A DNA stretch of 6,266 nucleotides, taken from positions 1 through 6,266 of the forward strand of contig JASMFX010000009.1 in NCBI GenBank assembly GCA_030751555.1, given 5' to 3'. This DNA comes from Candidatus Woesearchaeota archaeon. GTDB taxonomy: Archaea > Nanoarchaeota > Nanoarchaeia > Woesearchaeales > CALCXY01. A model generated the notes under the pieces. The model ran no database searches, was not told the origin of the DNA, and saw only the letters and a program-made list of their open reading frames with translations. A program made the position numbers and the translations under genes. This document shows, piece by piece, positions 1 to 5,709 of the stretch; the first letter of the stretch is position 1, and the number at the start of each line of letters is the position of its first letter.

Positions 1-849
1 ATCAATAAAACTAACCAACTCCCCTGGAATATCTACTGTTCTACCTAATAAAACCATATCTGCCGCTATTGCAAATAATTCAGCAGCATAACATTTAAGA
101 TTATATTCATCTTTTCCATCTTTCTTCCTTGGCTTATACCATGAAATGAATTTGCGTTCTACAAAAATTGTCTGTTTAATCAATTCTACCCAGGCATTTC
201 TCATATTTACAGAAATCCCCCCTGCATAATAGATATCATGAAGCATTTCATGAACTAATATCCTTCCGTAACACTCATGCTCCTCCCAATATTTACCAAC
301 CTTCATAAGATCCTTATTAGGATTCAATTGAATAAATCGAAATCTTTTAGGTAAATAAGACAATTGACCTTTAATAACTGGATCAAGATAATGGACATTT
401 GAATATATTCCTGCTAAATTAGAATTGATATTAAAAATATATCTTAATCCTGACTTAAAATAGTTTGGATTCAAACCCAATCTTTTAAAGTCTTGAAGTG
501 TTTGTTCTCTCACTTCTTTGATCTCACTACCTGCAAGATGCTCTATCTGTTCAACAAACTCCTTGATCATCTCTTGATCCCCTTTACCAATTCTTCCCCT
601 ACGTCGCAATGTTATTAATTCCTCATGAAATGATTTAATAATAGGAACTAATTGGTTAAACGTTGCAGGATCATCAAGATACTTTTCATGAAGTTTTACA
701 ACATCAACAAGAATATCCTCATCCAATCTATCCAACTCAATTATCTCTTTCAAATCAAAAAACTGTTTATTCTTTCTTACATATCCTACTAAACTATCTA
801 TGTGTCTATGTAACAGCTCTCTAAAATCTTTGTGAAACAAACCCATCAT
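1..849 (-). CDS. Putative zincin-type metallopeptidase, C-terminus cut off by window edge
   Basis: A frame of 283 codons is open from ATG at 849 to the left edge with no stop. The codon just before that ATG is TGA, so the start is fixed at 849 or at the adjacent ATG (846). The N-terminal ~190 residues are charged, helical-looking and unrecognised. Residues 197-204 read ILVHEMLH, a hydrophobic strand/helix followed by the HExxH zinc-binding and catalytic motif (H200, E201, H204). About 53 residues on, YAAELFAIAAD (residues 254-264) supplies E257 as a plausible third zinc ligand, as in gluzincins; the ELFA wording recalls the glutamate helix of lethal-factor-like peptidases. No signal peptide or membrane segment is seen, so it is probably cytoplasmic. 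The substrate is unknown. A TATA-like box about 23 bases upstream suggests a leaderless mRNA. The coding region is certain enough; the peptidase call rests on the motifs alone, and the missing C-terminus could change it. Confidence 0.8.
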   Translation of the reverse strand, partial: MMGLFHKDFRELLHRHIDSLVGYVRKNKQFFDLKEIIELDRLDEDILVDVVKLHEKYLDDPATFNQLVPIIKSFHEELITLRRRGRIGKGDQEMIKEFVEQIEHLAGSEIKEVREQTLQDFKRLGLNPNYFKSGLRYIFNINSNLAGIYSNVHYLDPVIKGQLSYLPKRFRFIQLNPNKDLMKVGKYWEEHECYGRILVHEMLHDIYYAGGISVNMRNAWVELIKQTIFVERKFISWYKPRKKDGKDEYNLKCYAAELFAIAADMVLLGRTVDIPGELVSFID

Positions 850-867
850 TCAGTTGCACATATGTAG

Positions 868-876
868 ATTAATAAA
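868..876 (-). promoter_or_regulatory. TATA-like box for the HEMLH protein gene
   Basis: On the minus strand this reads TTTATTAAT. Its centre lies about 23 bases before ATG 849, the position expected when an archaeal transcript begins at or near the start codon. No GGTGAT-like ribosome binding site precedes the ATG, which agrees with a leaderless mRNA. This is inference from spacing and composition. Confidence 0.45.
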
Positions 877-919
877 CATTTCTAAAAAAAAGGATAATAA
901 AGGAAAAAGAATAAAAAAG

Positions 920-928
920 CTTATAAAC
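920..928 (+). promoter_or_regulatory. TATA box for the 88-residue protein gene
   Basis: CTTATAAAC is preceded by the purine-rich run AAAAAAG, suitable as a BRE. About 26 bases downstream of its centre is ~950, so the predicted transcript would begin just before the GGTGAT at 951. The 112-base gap 850-961 thus holds two divergent promoters and otherwise only A-rich sequence. Confidence 0.6.
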
Positions 929-950
929 AACCATAAAACAATAACAAATA

Positions 951-956
951 GGTGAT
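951..956 (+). promoter_or_regulatory. Ribosome binding site GGTGAT of the 88-residue gene
   Basis: GGTGAT is complementary to the AUCACC part of the archaeal 16S rRNA 3' tail and sits five bases before ATG 962. It fixes the start codon and shows that this organism uses GGTGAT-type Shine-Dalgarno sites when it uses them. Confidence 0.75.
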
Positions 957-961
957 ATACA

Positions 962-1228
962 ATGGCAAAGAAAGAAGAAGCACAATCCCCAGAAGAACAA
1001 ATTGGTTTTCATAAAGGAGCTCTAGCAACATTAGCTAAAGAACGTGAAGAGATGGGAAGAATTCTCCAAATAGTTGAGCAATTAATGCAGATGCATATTA
1101 AAGCTTTGAAAGATTTAGGAATAGATCTGGAAAAAGCAGCTAAGGATGCACAAAAATCAGGTGCAGCAGCACCAGTAGCTTCAGCAGCTGGAAAACCAAA
1201 AAAGCCCATTGAAGACTTGTTGAAGTAG
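962..1228 (+). CDS. Small coiled-coil protein of unknown function (88 residues)
   Basis: I do not recognise a named family. The start is supported by a GGTGAT site five bases upstream and a TATA box further up. Residues ~10-62 form one or two long amphipathic helices (EEQIGFHKGALATL... through KALKDLGIDLEKAA), with heptad-like spacing of I, L and M, so a coiled coil or helical hairpin used for oligomerisation is likely. Residues 66-78 are a flexible Ala/Ser/Pro/Gly hinge, followed by a short charged tail KPKKPIEDLLK that could be a docking peptide. The layout of helical core, Ala-rich hinge and short charged tail resembles ribosomal stalk proteins or prefoldin-like small subunits only in outline; there is no sequence match I can claim. 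No signal peptide or membrane segment. It is followed 48 bases later by the next gene in the same direction, which appears to have its own promoter. Confidence 0.85.
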   Translation: MAKKEEAQSPEEQIGFHKGALATLAKEREEMGRILQIVEQLMQMHIKALKDLGIDLEKAAKDAQKSGAAAPVASAAGKPKKPIEDLLK

Positions 1229-1245
1229 GTTTTCTGAATCAATAG

Positions 1246-1254
1246 GTTTAAATA
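1246..1254 (+). promoter_or_regulatory. TATA-like box for the 272-residue protein gene
   Basis: GTTTAAATA, continuing as AATAA, is centred about 27 bases before ATG 1277, which predicts a leaderless transcript. The bases just before the ATG (CCCCTTAACAAGAT) contain no ribosome binding site, in agreement with that. Read-through from the 88-residue gene is also possible. Confidence 0.5.
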
Positions 1255-1276
1255 AATAACAACCCCTTAACAAGAT

Positions 1277-2095
1277 ATGATAATACTTGGAAAACTCCTC
1301 CATCTTTTTAAGAAGCAAAAGCCTCATGAGGATTTATTAGAGTCATATGATCAACTTCATGAATTAGCAGATTTTCTAGATAAAGAATTATCATCTATGA
1401 GAGAGTTACATGAAGATATTGTAGCCAAAAAAATAAGAAGGAAGAAAGGATCAGAGCCAACAGGCAAGCTCACATTAGAAAAAACCTTATTTATTAAGGA
1501 GATCCTCACTACAAGATTAAGAGAGGTTGCCAGGGTTAGTGAAAAAAGATTTTTAACATCATCAAAGACTGTCCGGAAAAAAACAGCAGTAAGCCCAATC
1601 GAGGAAGATGAATTAAAAAGAAACATTGAATTTCTTGAGAATTTGAGAACTCATATAGAACATTATAAAGGAAAAAAGGCGAATAATGACCAAGAAAGGC
1701 TAGATCATTTGGAAGAAGTCATGGCCAGTATCAACAAAGATTGTCATACCCTACATGATGTTTTGATGCGTGAAACTGAATTAGTAAAAGAAGTTAAAGA
1801 GCGTGAGATCAGCCCCCTGCTAAAAGACATCTATTACAAATCAGAACCTGTTAAAGGAACAAGTGCCAGAGTTTTTAGGATTACAAGAGCCAAGCTTTCA
1901 AGATTACAAGATGAGGCAGCTAGGATAAATTCCTGCCAAGACAAAAGAAACAAAATCATATGGCGTAGATGGTGGAGAAGGAGACAAGTGCCAGAGTTGG
2001 ATGTTGGAACACCAATTAAAGATCCTCATGTAGACGTGACTATAAAGTTGTTTGGAGATTCAAAGAAGAGCATCCATCTTGTCATGGTAGCTTAG
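1277..2095 (+). CDS. Basic coiled-coil protein of unknown function (272 residues)
   Basis: No known family is recognised. The N-terminus (MIILGKLLHLFKKQK) is a short amphipathic, basic helix rather than a cleavable signal. Residues ~17-60, 65-95 and 108-180 are dense in E, K, L and R with coiled-coil character, and two linkers rich in K/R/S/T separate them. Residues 195-225 form another basic helix, then comes a striking WRRWWRRR cluster (229-236). The last ~35 residues (from VPELDVGTP) look like a short beta-rich tail ending in hydrophobic IHLVMVA. The basic patches would suit RNA, DNA or membrane-surface binding, but this is inference. ATG 1277 is chosen because a TATA-like box stands ~27 bases upstream, implying a leaderless mRNA. 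Its TAG stop overlaps the stop of the convergent RtcB gene by four bases. Confidence 0.85.
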   Translation: MIILGKLLHLFKKQKPHEDLLESYDQLHELADFLDKELSSMRELHEDIVAKKIRRKKGSEPTGKLTLEKTLFIKEILTTRLREVARVSEKRFLTSSKTVRKKTAVSPIEEDELKRNIEFLENLRTHIEHYKGKKANNDQERLDHLEEVMASINKDCHTLHDVLMRETELVKEVKEREISPLLKDIYYKSEPVKGTSARVFRITRAKLSRLQDEAARINSCQDKRNKIIWRRWWRRRQVPELDVGTPIKDPHVDVTIKLFGDSKKSIHLVMVA

Positions 2096-3006
2096 ATTTT
2101 ACCGAGATACCCTTGAATTTTTGTCTCACCTATGCTTTTGATATATCTTCCTCTTCCAAGATGTTCAACAATCTTATCAAAACCATTAAAACAAGTAGGG
2201 TGCTCTGTTCGCAGTGATGCATTAGAAATACCTTTTGGAATATAAACCATATCACGTAGAGTTTCTACTTCTTCTACAGAAACTTTATGATCGCCTCTTC
2301 GCCCTACCCTTCCAGTACCATGAGGCAGAGAATCATGAGGAGGCATTTGATCAGGATCTACAGTATATGCCCAGATATGAGCTCCTAGATGAGCAGGTAA
2401 AAAATGAGTTTTCTTTGGCTGAACCTTAACAGCTCCTTTACGATAGATAGTTTTACCATTAGTTTCCACAGAATTATGAGTCCAGTTTCCTAATGGTGAA
2501 TAATTTACTCCAAGTCTATGAGCCAATTTACCACCAAGTTCGGTTCTAAATTCCTCTGCTTGTCTCTGTCGTGTTTGAGCCTGTCTAAAATCCACAGGAA
2601 CAGTAGTGTCACCTTGCTTTCCATCAGTATGAAGAAATAGAATATTATGATCCTCTTCAGATCCAACAATTCTGCCACCATTCATAATTGGACCACAAAG
2701 ATCTACAAAATGATTGCCTCTTCCAAGAATACTCTGTCCTTTTAAATGCTCATACATTATGTCTGTAGCATCTCTAACATCAACAGGATCAATTGCAAAA
2801 GCAGCCATCCCACAACCAACATCATCTCCTAAAATCTCTGGAACATATCCCCATCCAGAATCAAAAACCCAGACAGTAGAATTAGGTATATCCCTGGTTG
2901 AAGGTTTTTTAAACTCTCCATCTGGAAATCTTACTACTTCTTTTAAGCCTGCAAAGTCAGGAGGATCATAATGTGTTTCTGCCCCGATATTGATTAGTTT
3001 AGCCAT
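2092..3006 (-). CDS. rtcB: Compact RtcB-family RNA ligase (304 residues)
   Basis: RtcB proteins join RNA 2',3'-cyclic phosphate or 3'-phosphate ends to 5'-hydroxyl ends using GTP and Mn2+, in tRNA splicing and RNA repair. The known active-site landmarks appear in order: DDVGCG (D62, C65), GRGNHF (N98, H99), the LFLHTDG histidine (H126), THNSVE (H177, N178), YRKGA (188-192) and PHGTGR (228-233), where H229 would be the guanylylated histidine. At 304 residues it is well below the ~400-480 of usual bacterial and archaeal enzymes. The segment at 203-216 (LPAHLGAHIWAYTV) stands where the canonical PGSMGT loop is expected and differs from it. The start is set at ATG 3006 (MAKLINIGAE); an in-frame TTG at 3039 would add 11 unrelated hydrophobic residues. 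No ribosome binding site is visible. It could be a divergent paralog acting on a special substrate rather than the tRNA-splicing enzyme; family membership is firm, exact role is not. Confidence 0.88.
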   Translation of the reverse strand: MAKLINIGAETHYDPPDFAGLKEVVRFPDGEFKKPSTRDIPNSTVWVFDSGWGYVPEILGDDVGCGMAAFAIDPVDVRDATDIMYEHLKGQSILGRGNHFVDLCGPIMNGGRIVGSEEDHNILFLHTDGKQGDTTVPVDFRQAQTRQRQAEEFRTELGGKLAHRLGVNYSPLGNWTHNSVETNGKTIYRKGAVKVQPKKTHFLPAHLGAHIWAYTVDPDQMPPHDSLPHGTGRVGRRGDHKVSVEEVETLRDMVYIPKGISNASLRTEHPTCFNGFDKIVEHLGRGRYIKSIGETKIQGYLGKI

Positions 3007-3088
3007 TTTAGTTAAATACAAAAAGAGATTTTGAAACAAAAATACTGTTTTTACCCCTCATTATCATAACCAAACAGTAATGACAATT

Positions 3089-3098
3089 ATTTATAAAT
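3089..3098 (-). promoter_or_regulatory. TATA box probably serving the RtcB gene
   Basis: On the minus strand ATTTATAAAT follows GAAAAG, nearly the same BRE-TATA word as in front of the exported protease (AAAGATTTATAAAA). Predicted transcription begins near 3068, giving a leader of about 60 bases to ATG 3006, longer than for the neighbouring genes. No obvious structure is seen in this leader. Confidence 0.5.
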
Positions 3099-3116
3099 CT
3101 TTTCATACATAACTAT

Positions 3117-3161
3117 AAAAAAGTAGTAACAATAACCACTAGTATACAAATTGCTATACTA
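3117..3161 (-). terminator. Possible terminator of the infB-PUA operon
   Basis: Just beyond the PUA gene stop (minus direction) lies an inverted repeat, TAGTATA (3140-3146) with TATACTA (3155-3161), a 7-bp stem with an 8-base loop. It is followed by a T6 run on the minus strand (complement of A6 at 3117-3122). The stem is weak and AU-only apart from one G-C pair; in archaea the T-run is the more credible part of the signal. Confidence 0.35.
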
Positions 3162-3173
3162 ACTTAACCTAAA

Positions 3174-3620
3174 TCAAGAAGAAATGTGGATTCTCCTTAC
3201 TTTTCCAACATAATTCAGAACCTTGCCATCAACCACTTTTCCACATCCTAGATAGTCATCACCATGCTTAATCAGCACAAAACCCTTCTCAGAGCCATCA
3301 TAGGGAATATCCAGCCCAGACATCCATCCAGTAGGATCATCCACCTCAACAACCCCTTTTAGAGCCTCAGAACCAATAAGCTGACTTCCCTCAATACTAA
3401 GCCGCAATTCATCATTCCGGAGCTCTCCAAAATACATTCCAACAGAACTTACATTTAATTTCTTCATATCAATCTCAAAAACCTCTTTATTGGCAATGTA
3501 AATTTTCTCTTTCTCTGATAATAGAAACGCATACTCCAACTTTTTGGAAAAACCGAATTGACTTTTAAGAAGTGAGTAGATCGGTTTTTGTTCCCTTGTG
3601 TTTAGTATTGTTAATTTCAC
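3174..3620 (-). CDS. PUA-domain RNA-binding protein (pre-PUA + PUA, 148 residues)
   Basis: The C-terminal half (about 75-146) has the hallmarks of a PUA domain of the kind found in Nip7 and at the C-terminus of RsmF/Nop2-type methyltransferases: GWMSGLDIP (98-106), GFVLIKHGDDYLGCGKV (113-129) and LNYVGKVRRI (135-144). The N-terminal ~70 residues would be the pre-PUA alpha/beta domain. There is no methyltransferase domain, so it is likely an RNA-binding factor in rRNA or tRNA maturation or ribosome assembly rather than an enzyme. It begins with GTG at 3620 (no in-frame ATG nearby upstream); AAGGTTAT a few bases before is a weak match to the GGTGAT ribosome binding site. It starts 20 bases after the stop of the aIF5B gene on the same strand, so the two are probably co-transcribed, linking it to translation. 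The precise family name is uncertain. Confidence 0.88.
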   Translation of the reverse strand: MKLTILNTREQKPIYSLLKSQFGFSKKLEYAFLLSEKEKIYIANKEVFEIDMKKLNVSSVGMYFGELRNDELRLSIEGSQLIGSEALKGVVEVDDPTGWMSGLDIPYDGSEKGFVLIKHGDDYLGCGKVVDGKVLNYVGKVRRIHISS

Positions 3621-3640
3621 TTTAATAACCTTAAAATTAA

Positions 3641-5398
3641 TTATACCCCCCAGACAGGATTCTTTTTCCGCATAATCAAAGCAATCTCCTTCAAAATATC
3701 CTTCTCCTCGTTGTTAAGATATTGCTTCAACTCTTTTAATTGCTTAAAGTCCTCTTCTGGAATAAAGGAATACAAAATATCTCCTTCCTTAATCTGCCTT
3801 CCAACAGTAACTCCCTGCAAAGAGATAGCAACTTGCTTACCCCTCTCAGCTTTTTCAATATTTTCTTGATCTAGCTGTATCCCCTTCAGTTGAGCCAGCT
3901 CAACCCCCTCCTTTTTCATCAAAGAGATCTCATTTCTCAGAGTTCCTGCTTCCACATTAACCCCTACAACAGCAGGATTGCTCTGTCTAAATATGTAACC
4001 TTTCATAATCTCTACCTTACAGGGTCTTATCAAGCTTCCTAAATTATCCTGCTCCAAACTCTTTCGCTTGGTACCCTGCCATTTTTCGAAATCATCGATA
4101 ATTTGATAGATCACATTATGAGTAATAATTTTCACGTTAGAACTTTTAGCATCAGCCACTACATTAAAACCAAGAACCGCAGCCTGCAAAGGCTCAGACT
4201 CAAGATTTGCCTCAGCTTCAGCAATATCCTTTTTTGTAATATTGCCAACACTAGCCTTTTTGATAGTGATATTTTTTTCCTTGAGCAAATAAATCAAAGC
4301 TTCTAAACTTCCCAAAGAATCTGCCTTGATAACAACTCCTTTCCCATCAGATTCAATAACAACCTCATCCACCTCAGACTGGATCTCTTTTTTCACTTTG
4401 TCTAAAGATTCCTTTTTAACAGATCGAAACGGCATCCCACTAATAGCTGAGTCAATGCCATTAGCACTTATCCTAACACCTGTAGCAGCAGTCACTTTCT
4501 TTACTGAGTTGAACTTTGCCTTAGTATCTCGCATCTCTGCCAGATCCGCAGGTTCAAACAATGCCTTGACTTTTGTTACTATCGGCTTATCGATCCCACC
4601 AATAACAATAGTATCGCCAACCTGTAAACTTCCATCATACATAATAACATCCAAAGCCTTGCCAATCCCTTTAACATCCTTTACCTCAAATAAAGATCCC
4701 TTGGCAGCGCCTTTTAAGTTACATCTCAGGCCTTTTTCCAAAAACTTTTGTGCTAATCCACTAATAACCATCAATAATTCTGAGATTCCATCGCCAGTTA
4801 ATGCTGAAACAGGAACTAAGGATATCTGCTTTGTAAAATCATGGACACGGTCAAACCGCTCAGCCTCAAAACCAAGCTTAGACAATTCCCCTACTAGCCC
4901 ATACATCTTCTCATCTAGTGCTGTTACAACACGTTCGCTCTGTTTAGACACAACCGTTAGCAAAGGTCCCTCTGCACTATTCCAACCATTAATAAGATCA
5001 ATTTTATTTGCTGCAATAATAAAAGGAGTCTTGCTTGCCTTAAGAAGCTCAATAGCTTCCAAACTTTGCGGTTTAAAACCATCATTAATATCAACAACGA
5101 CAACTGCAATATCAGCCAAATTCCCACCACGTTTTCGCAGATGTGCAAATGCCTCATGTCCAGGTGTATCAATAAACAATAATCCAGGAATAGTAAACTC
5201 CATGTTAAGCGATTTAAGTAACTCTCCACAGACCTTCTCTATTATTTCCAAAGGGATAATCGAAGCACCGATTGCCTGAGTAATAGATCCTGCTTCAGAG
5301 TTCACGATAGCAGTCCCTCTAATCTTATCTAAAATACTCGATTTTCCATGATCAACATGACCAAGTGTAGCACAGATTAAACTTCTTTTGGAACTCAT
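3641..5398 (-). CDS. infB: Translation initiation factor aIF5B (IF-2 type GTPase)
   Basis: aIF5B is the ribosome-dependent GTPase that promotes subunit joining and initiator tRNA placement. The G domain is complete: GHVDHGKS P-loop (13-20), switch I with AGSITQ (T40), DTPGH (77-81) whose histidine follows the switch II glycine, NKID (131-134) and SAL (198-200). Domain II follows at ~215-330, domain III at ~340-435 and the C-terminal initiator-tRNA-binding domain IV at ~445-585, including GYIFRQSNPAVVGV. The protein ends with NPVWGV, typical of archaeal members. At 585 residues it has the archaeal length, without the long N-terminal extension of eukaryotic eIF5B and with no intein. I choose ATG 5398 (MSSKRSLICATLG) over the in-frame TTG at 5413, since the TATA box at 5428-5435 predicts transcription from about 5405, downstream of that TTG. 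The PUA gene follows 20 bases after its stop. Confidence 0.97.
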   Translation of the reverse strand: MSSKRSLICATLGHVDHGKSSILDKIRGTAIVNSEAGSITQAIGASIIPLEIIEKVCGELLKSLNMEFTIPGLLFIDTPGHEAFAHLRKRGGNLADIAVVVVDINDGFKPQSLEAIELLKASKTPFIIAANKIDLINGWNSAEGPLLTVVSKQSERVVTALDEKMYGLVGELSKLGFEAERFDRVHDFTKQISLVPVSALTGDGISELLMVISGLAQKFLEKGLRCNLKGAAKGSLFEVKDVKGIGKALDVIMYDGSLQVGDTIVIGGIDKPIVTKVKALFEPADLAEMRDTKAKFNSVKKVTAATGVRISANGIDSAISGMPFRSVKKESLDKVKKEIQSEVDEVVIESDGKGVVIKADSLGSLEALIYLLKEKNITIKKASVGNITKKDIAEAEANLESEPLQAAVLGFNVVADAKSSNVKIITHNVIYQIIDDFEKWQGTKRKSLEQDNLGSLIRPCKVEIMKGYIFRQSNPAVVGVNVEAGTLRNEISLMKKEGVELAQLKGIQLDQENIEKAERGKQVAISLQGVTVGRQIKEGDILYSFIPEEDFKQLKELKQYLNNEEKDILKEIALIMRKKNPVWGV

Positions 5399-5427
5399 TT
5401 TTACCAATATCAAGAGGTTATGGAGGG

Positions 5428-5435
5428 TTTAAAAA
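5428..5435 (-). promoter_or_regulatory. TATA box of the infB operon
   Basis: The minus strand reads TAACCTTTTTAAACC; TTTTTAAA is the TATA-like core, with AACC on its upstream side. Its centre is 34 bases before ATG 5398, so the leader would be only about 5-10 bases. A near-leaderless mRNA explains the absence of a clear ribosome binding site and supports the ATG start. Confidence 0.6.
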
Positions 5436-5468
5436 GGTTACTCCAAAAGTCAGGAGAATTTTCATAAT

Positions 5469-5598
5469 ACCAAATGGGGGAGGCACTACAAAAAAAACAG
5501 CAAACATAAATAACAAAAAACACATCTTGGGAAGGGGATGGGCACTCGATACAAGGTAGTATGTTGGGGGGCTATAACCCACCAAAGGAGGCAGTGGA
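5469..5598 (+). repeat. Degenerate G-rich direct repeats in the infB/protease intergenic region
   Basis: Three related words recur. ACCAAATGGGGGAGGCACT begins at 5469 and ACCAAAGGAGGCAGT begins at 5581, sharing ACCAAA then GGAGGCA. GGGGATGGGCACTCGATACA (5534-5553) resembles the first copy's GGGGGAGGCACTACA. A further exact 9-base repeat TATAACCCA occurs at 5573-5581 and 5607-5615, each time forming the loop and 3' arm of a hairpin. The copies are short and imperfect; they may be protein-binding sites or parts of a structured RNA. Confidence 0.4.
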
Positions 5599-5632
5599 AT
5601 GGGTGATATAACCCATTATCACCACTCAATCG
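5530..5632. ncRNA. Candidate structured RNA of unknown class (strand uncertain)
   Basis: This gene-free stretch is about half G+C over 5521-5630, clearly richer than the A/T-rich gaps elsewhere in the window, as is common for RNA genes in AT-rich archaea. It contains two strong consecutive hairpins: 5564-5585 (TTGG-G-GGG, loop CTATAA, CCC-A-CCAA) and 5593-5626 (AGTGG then AATGGGT, loop GATATA, ACCCATT, a 4-base bulge ATCA, CCACT). A weak third stem, ATAC/GTAT, lies at 5549-5562. A TATA-like CATAAATAAC at 5505-5514 would place a plus-strand start near 5535, at a G-rich position. I find no match to tRNA, 5S, SRP RNA, RNase P, or C/D and H/ACA box signatures. It could instead be a cis-regulatory leader or a cluster of DNA operator sites. 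Confidence 0.35.
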
Positions 5633-5651
5633 TAGCACAAAAACAGAAAGA

Positions 5652-5660
5652 TTTATAAAA
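5652..5660 (+). promoter_or_regulatory. TATA box for the exported protease gene
   Basis: GAAAGATTTATAAAAGG contains TTTATAAAA after a purine-rich BRE, the best archaeal promoter word in the window and a close match to that before RtcB. Transcription would begin near 5682, giving a leader of about 28 bases that holds GAGGTGAT. Confidence 0.65.
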
Positions 5661-5687
5661 GGTCTGGGATTCAGTTCATTAAAGAGA

Positions 5688-5695
5688 GAGGTGAT
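5688..5695 (+). promoter_or_regulatory. Strong Shine-Dalgarno GAGGTGAT with unusual spacing
   Basis: This is the longest match in the window to the complement of the 16S rRNA tail. It ends directly before an ATG at 5696 and 14 bases before the protease ATG at 5710, so it is too close to one and rather far from the other; the 962 gene has five bases between GGTGAT and its ATG. GGGGTT at 5702-5707, ending just before the protease ATG, offers a weaker second site. Confidence 0.55.
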
Positions 5696-5709
5696 ATGAT
5701 TGGGGTTGT

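Noticed and set aside
1009..1242. Open frame on the minus strand opposite the 88-residue gene
   Set aside because: It is a Cys/Ser/Ile-rich antisense shadow of a gene with a clear ribosome binding site on the other strand.
2235..2429. Plus-strand open frame within the RtcB gene
   Set aside because: It is antisense to the conserved PHGTGR region of RtcB and has no signals of its own.
3007..3039. N-terminal extension of RtcB from TTG 3039
   Set aside because: The 11 added residues are unlike RtcB, and MAKLINIGAE at 3006 begins with an ATG where the fold would start; no ribosome binding site supports TTG.
4326..5279. A 317-codon open frame on the plus strand
   Set aside because: It lies wholly antisense to the G domain and domains II-III of aIF5B, is Ser/Thr/Ile-rich without a recognisable domain, and has no promoter or ribosome binding site. 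It mirrors the codon bias of infB.
5530..5640. tRNA, 5S, SRP RNA or RNase P RNA
   Set aside because: No cloverleaf, T-loop GGTTCRA, SRP loop or RNase P core words are present on either strand.
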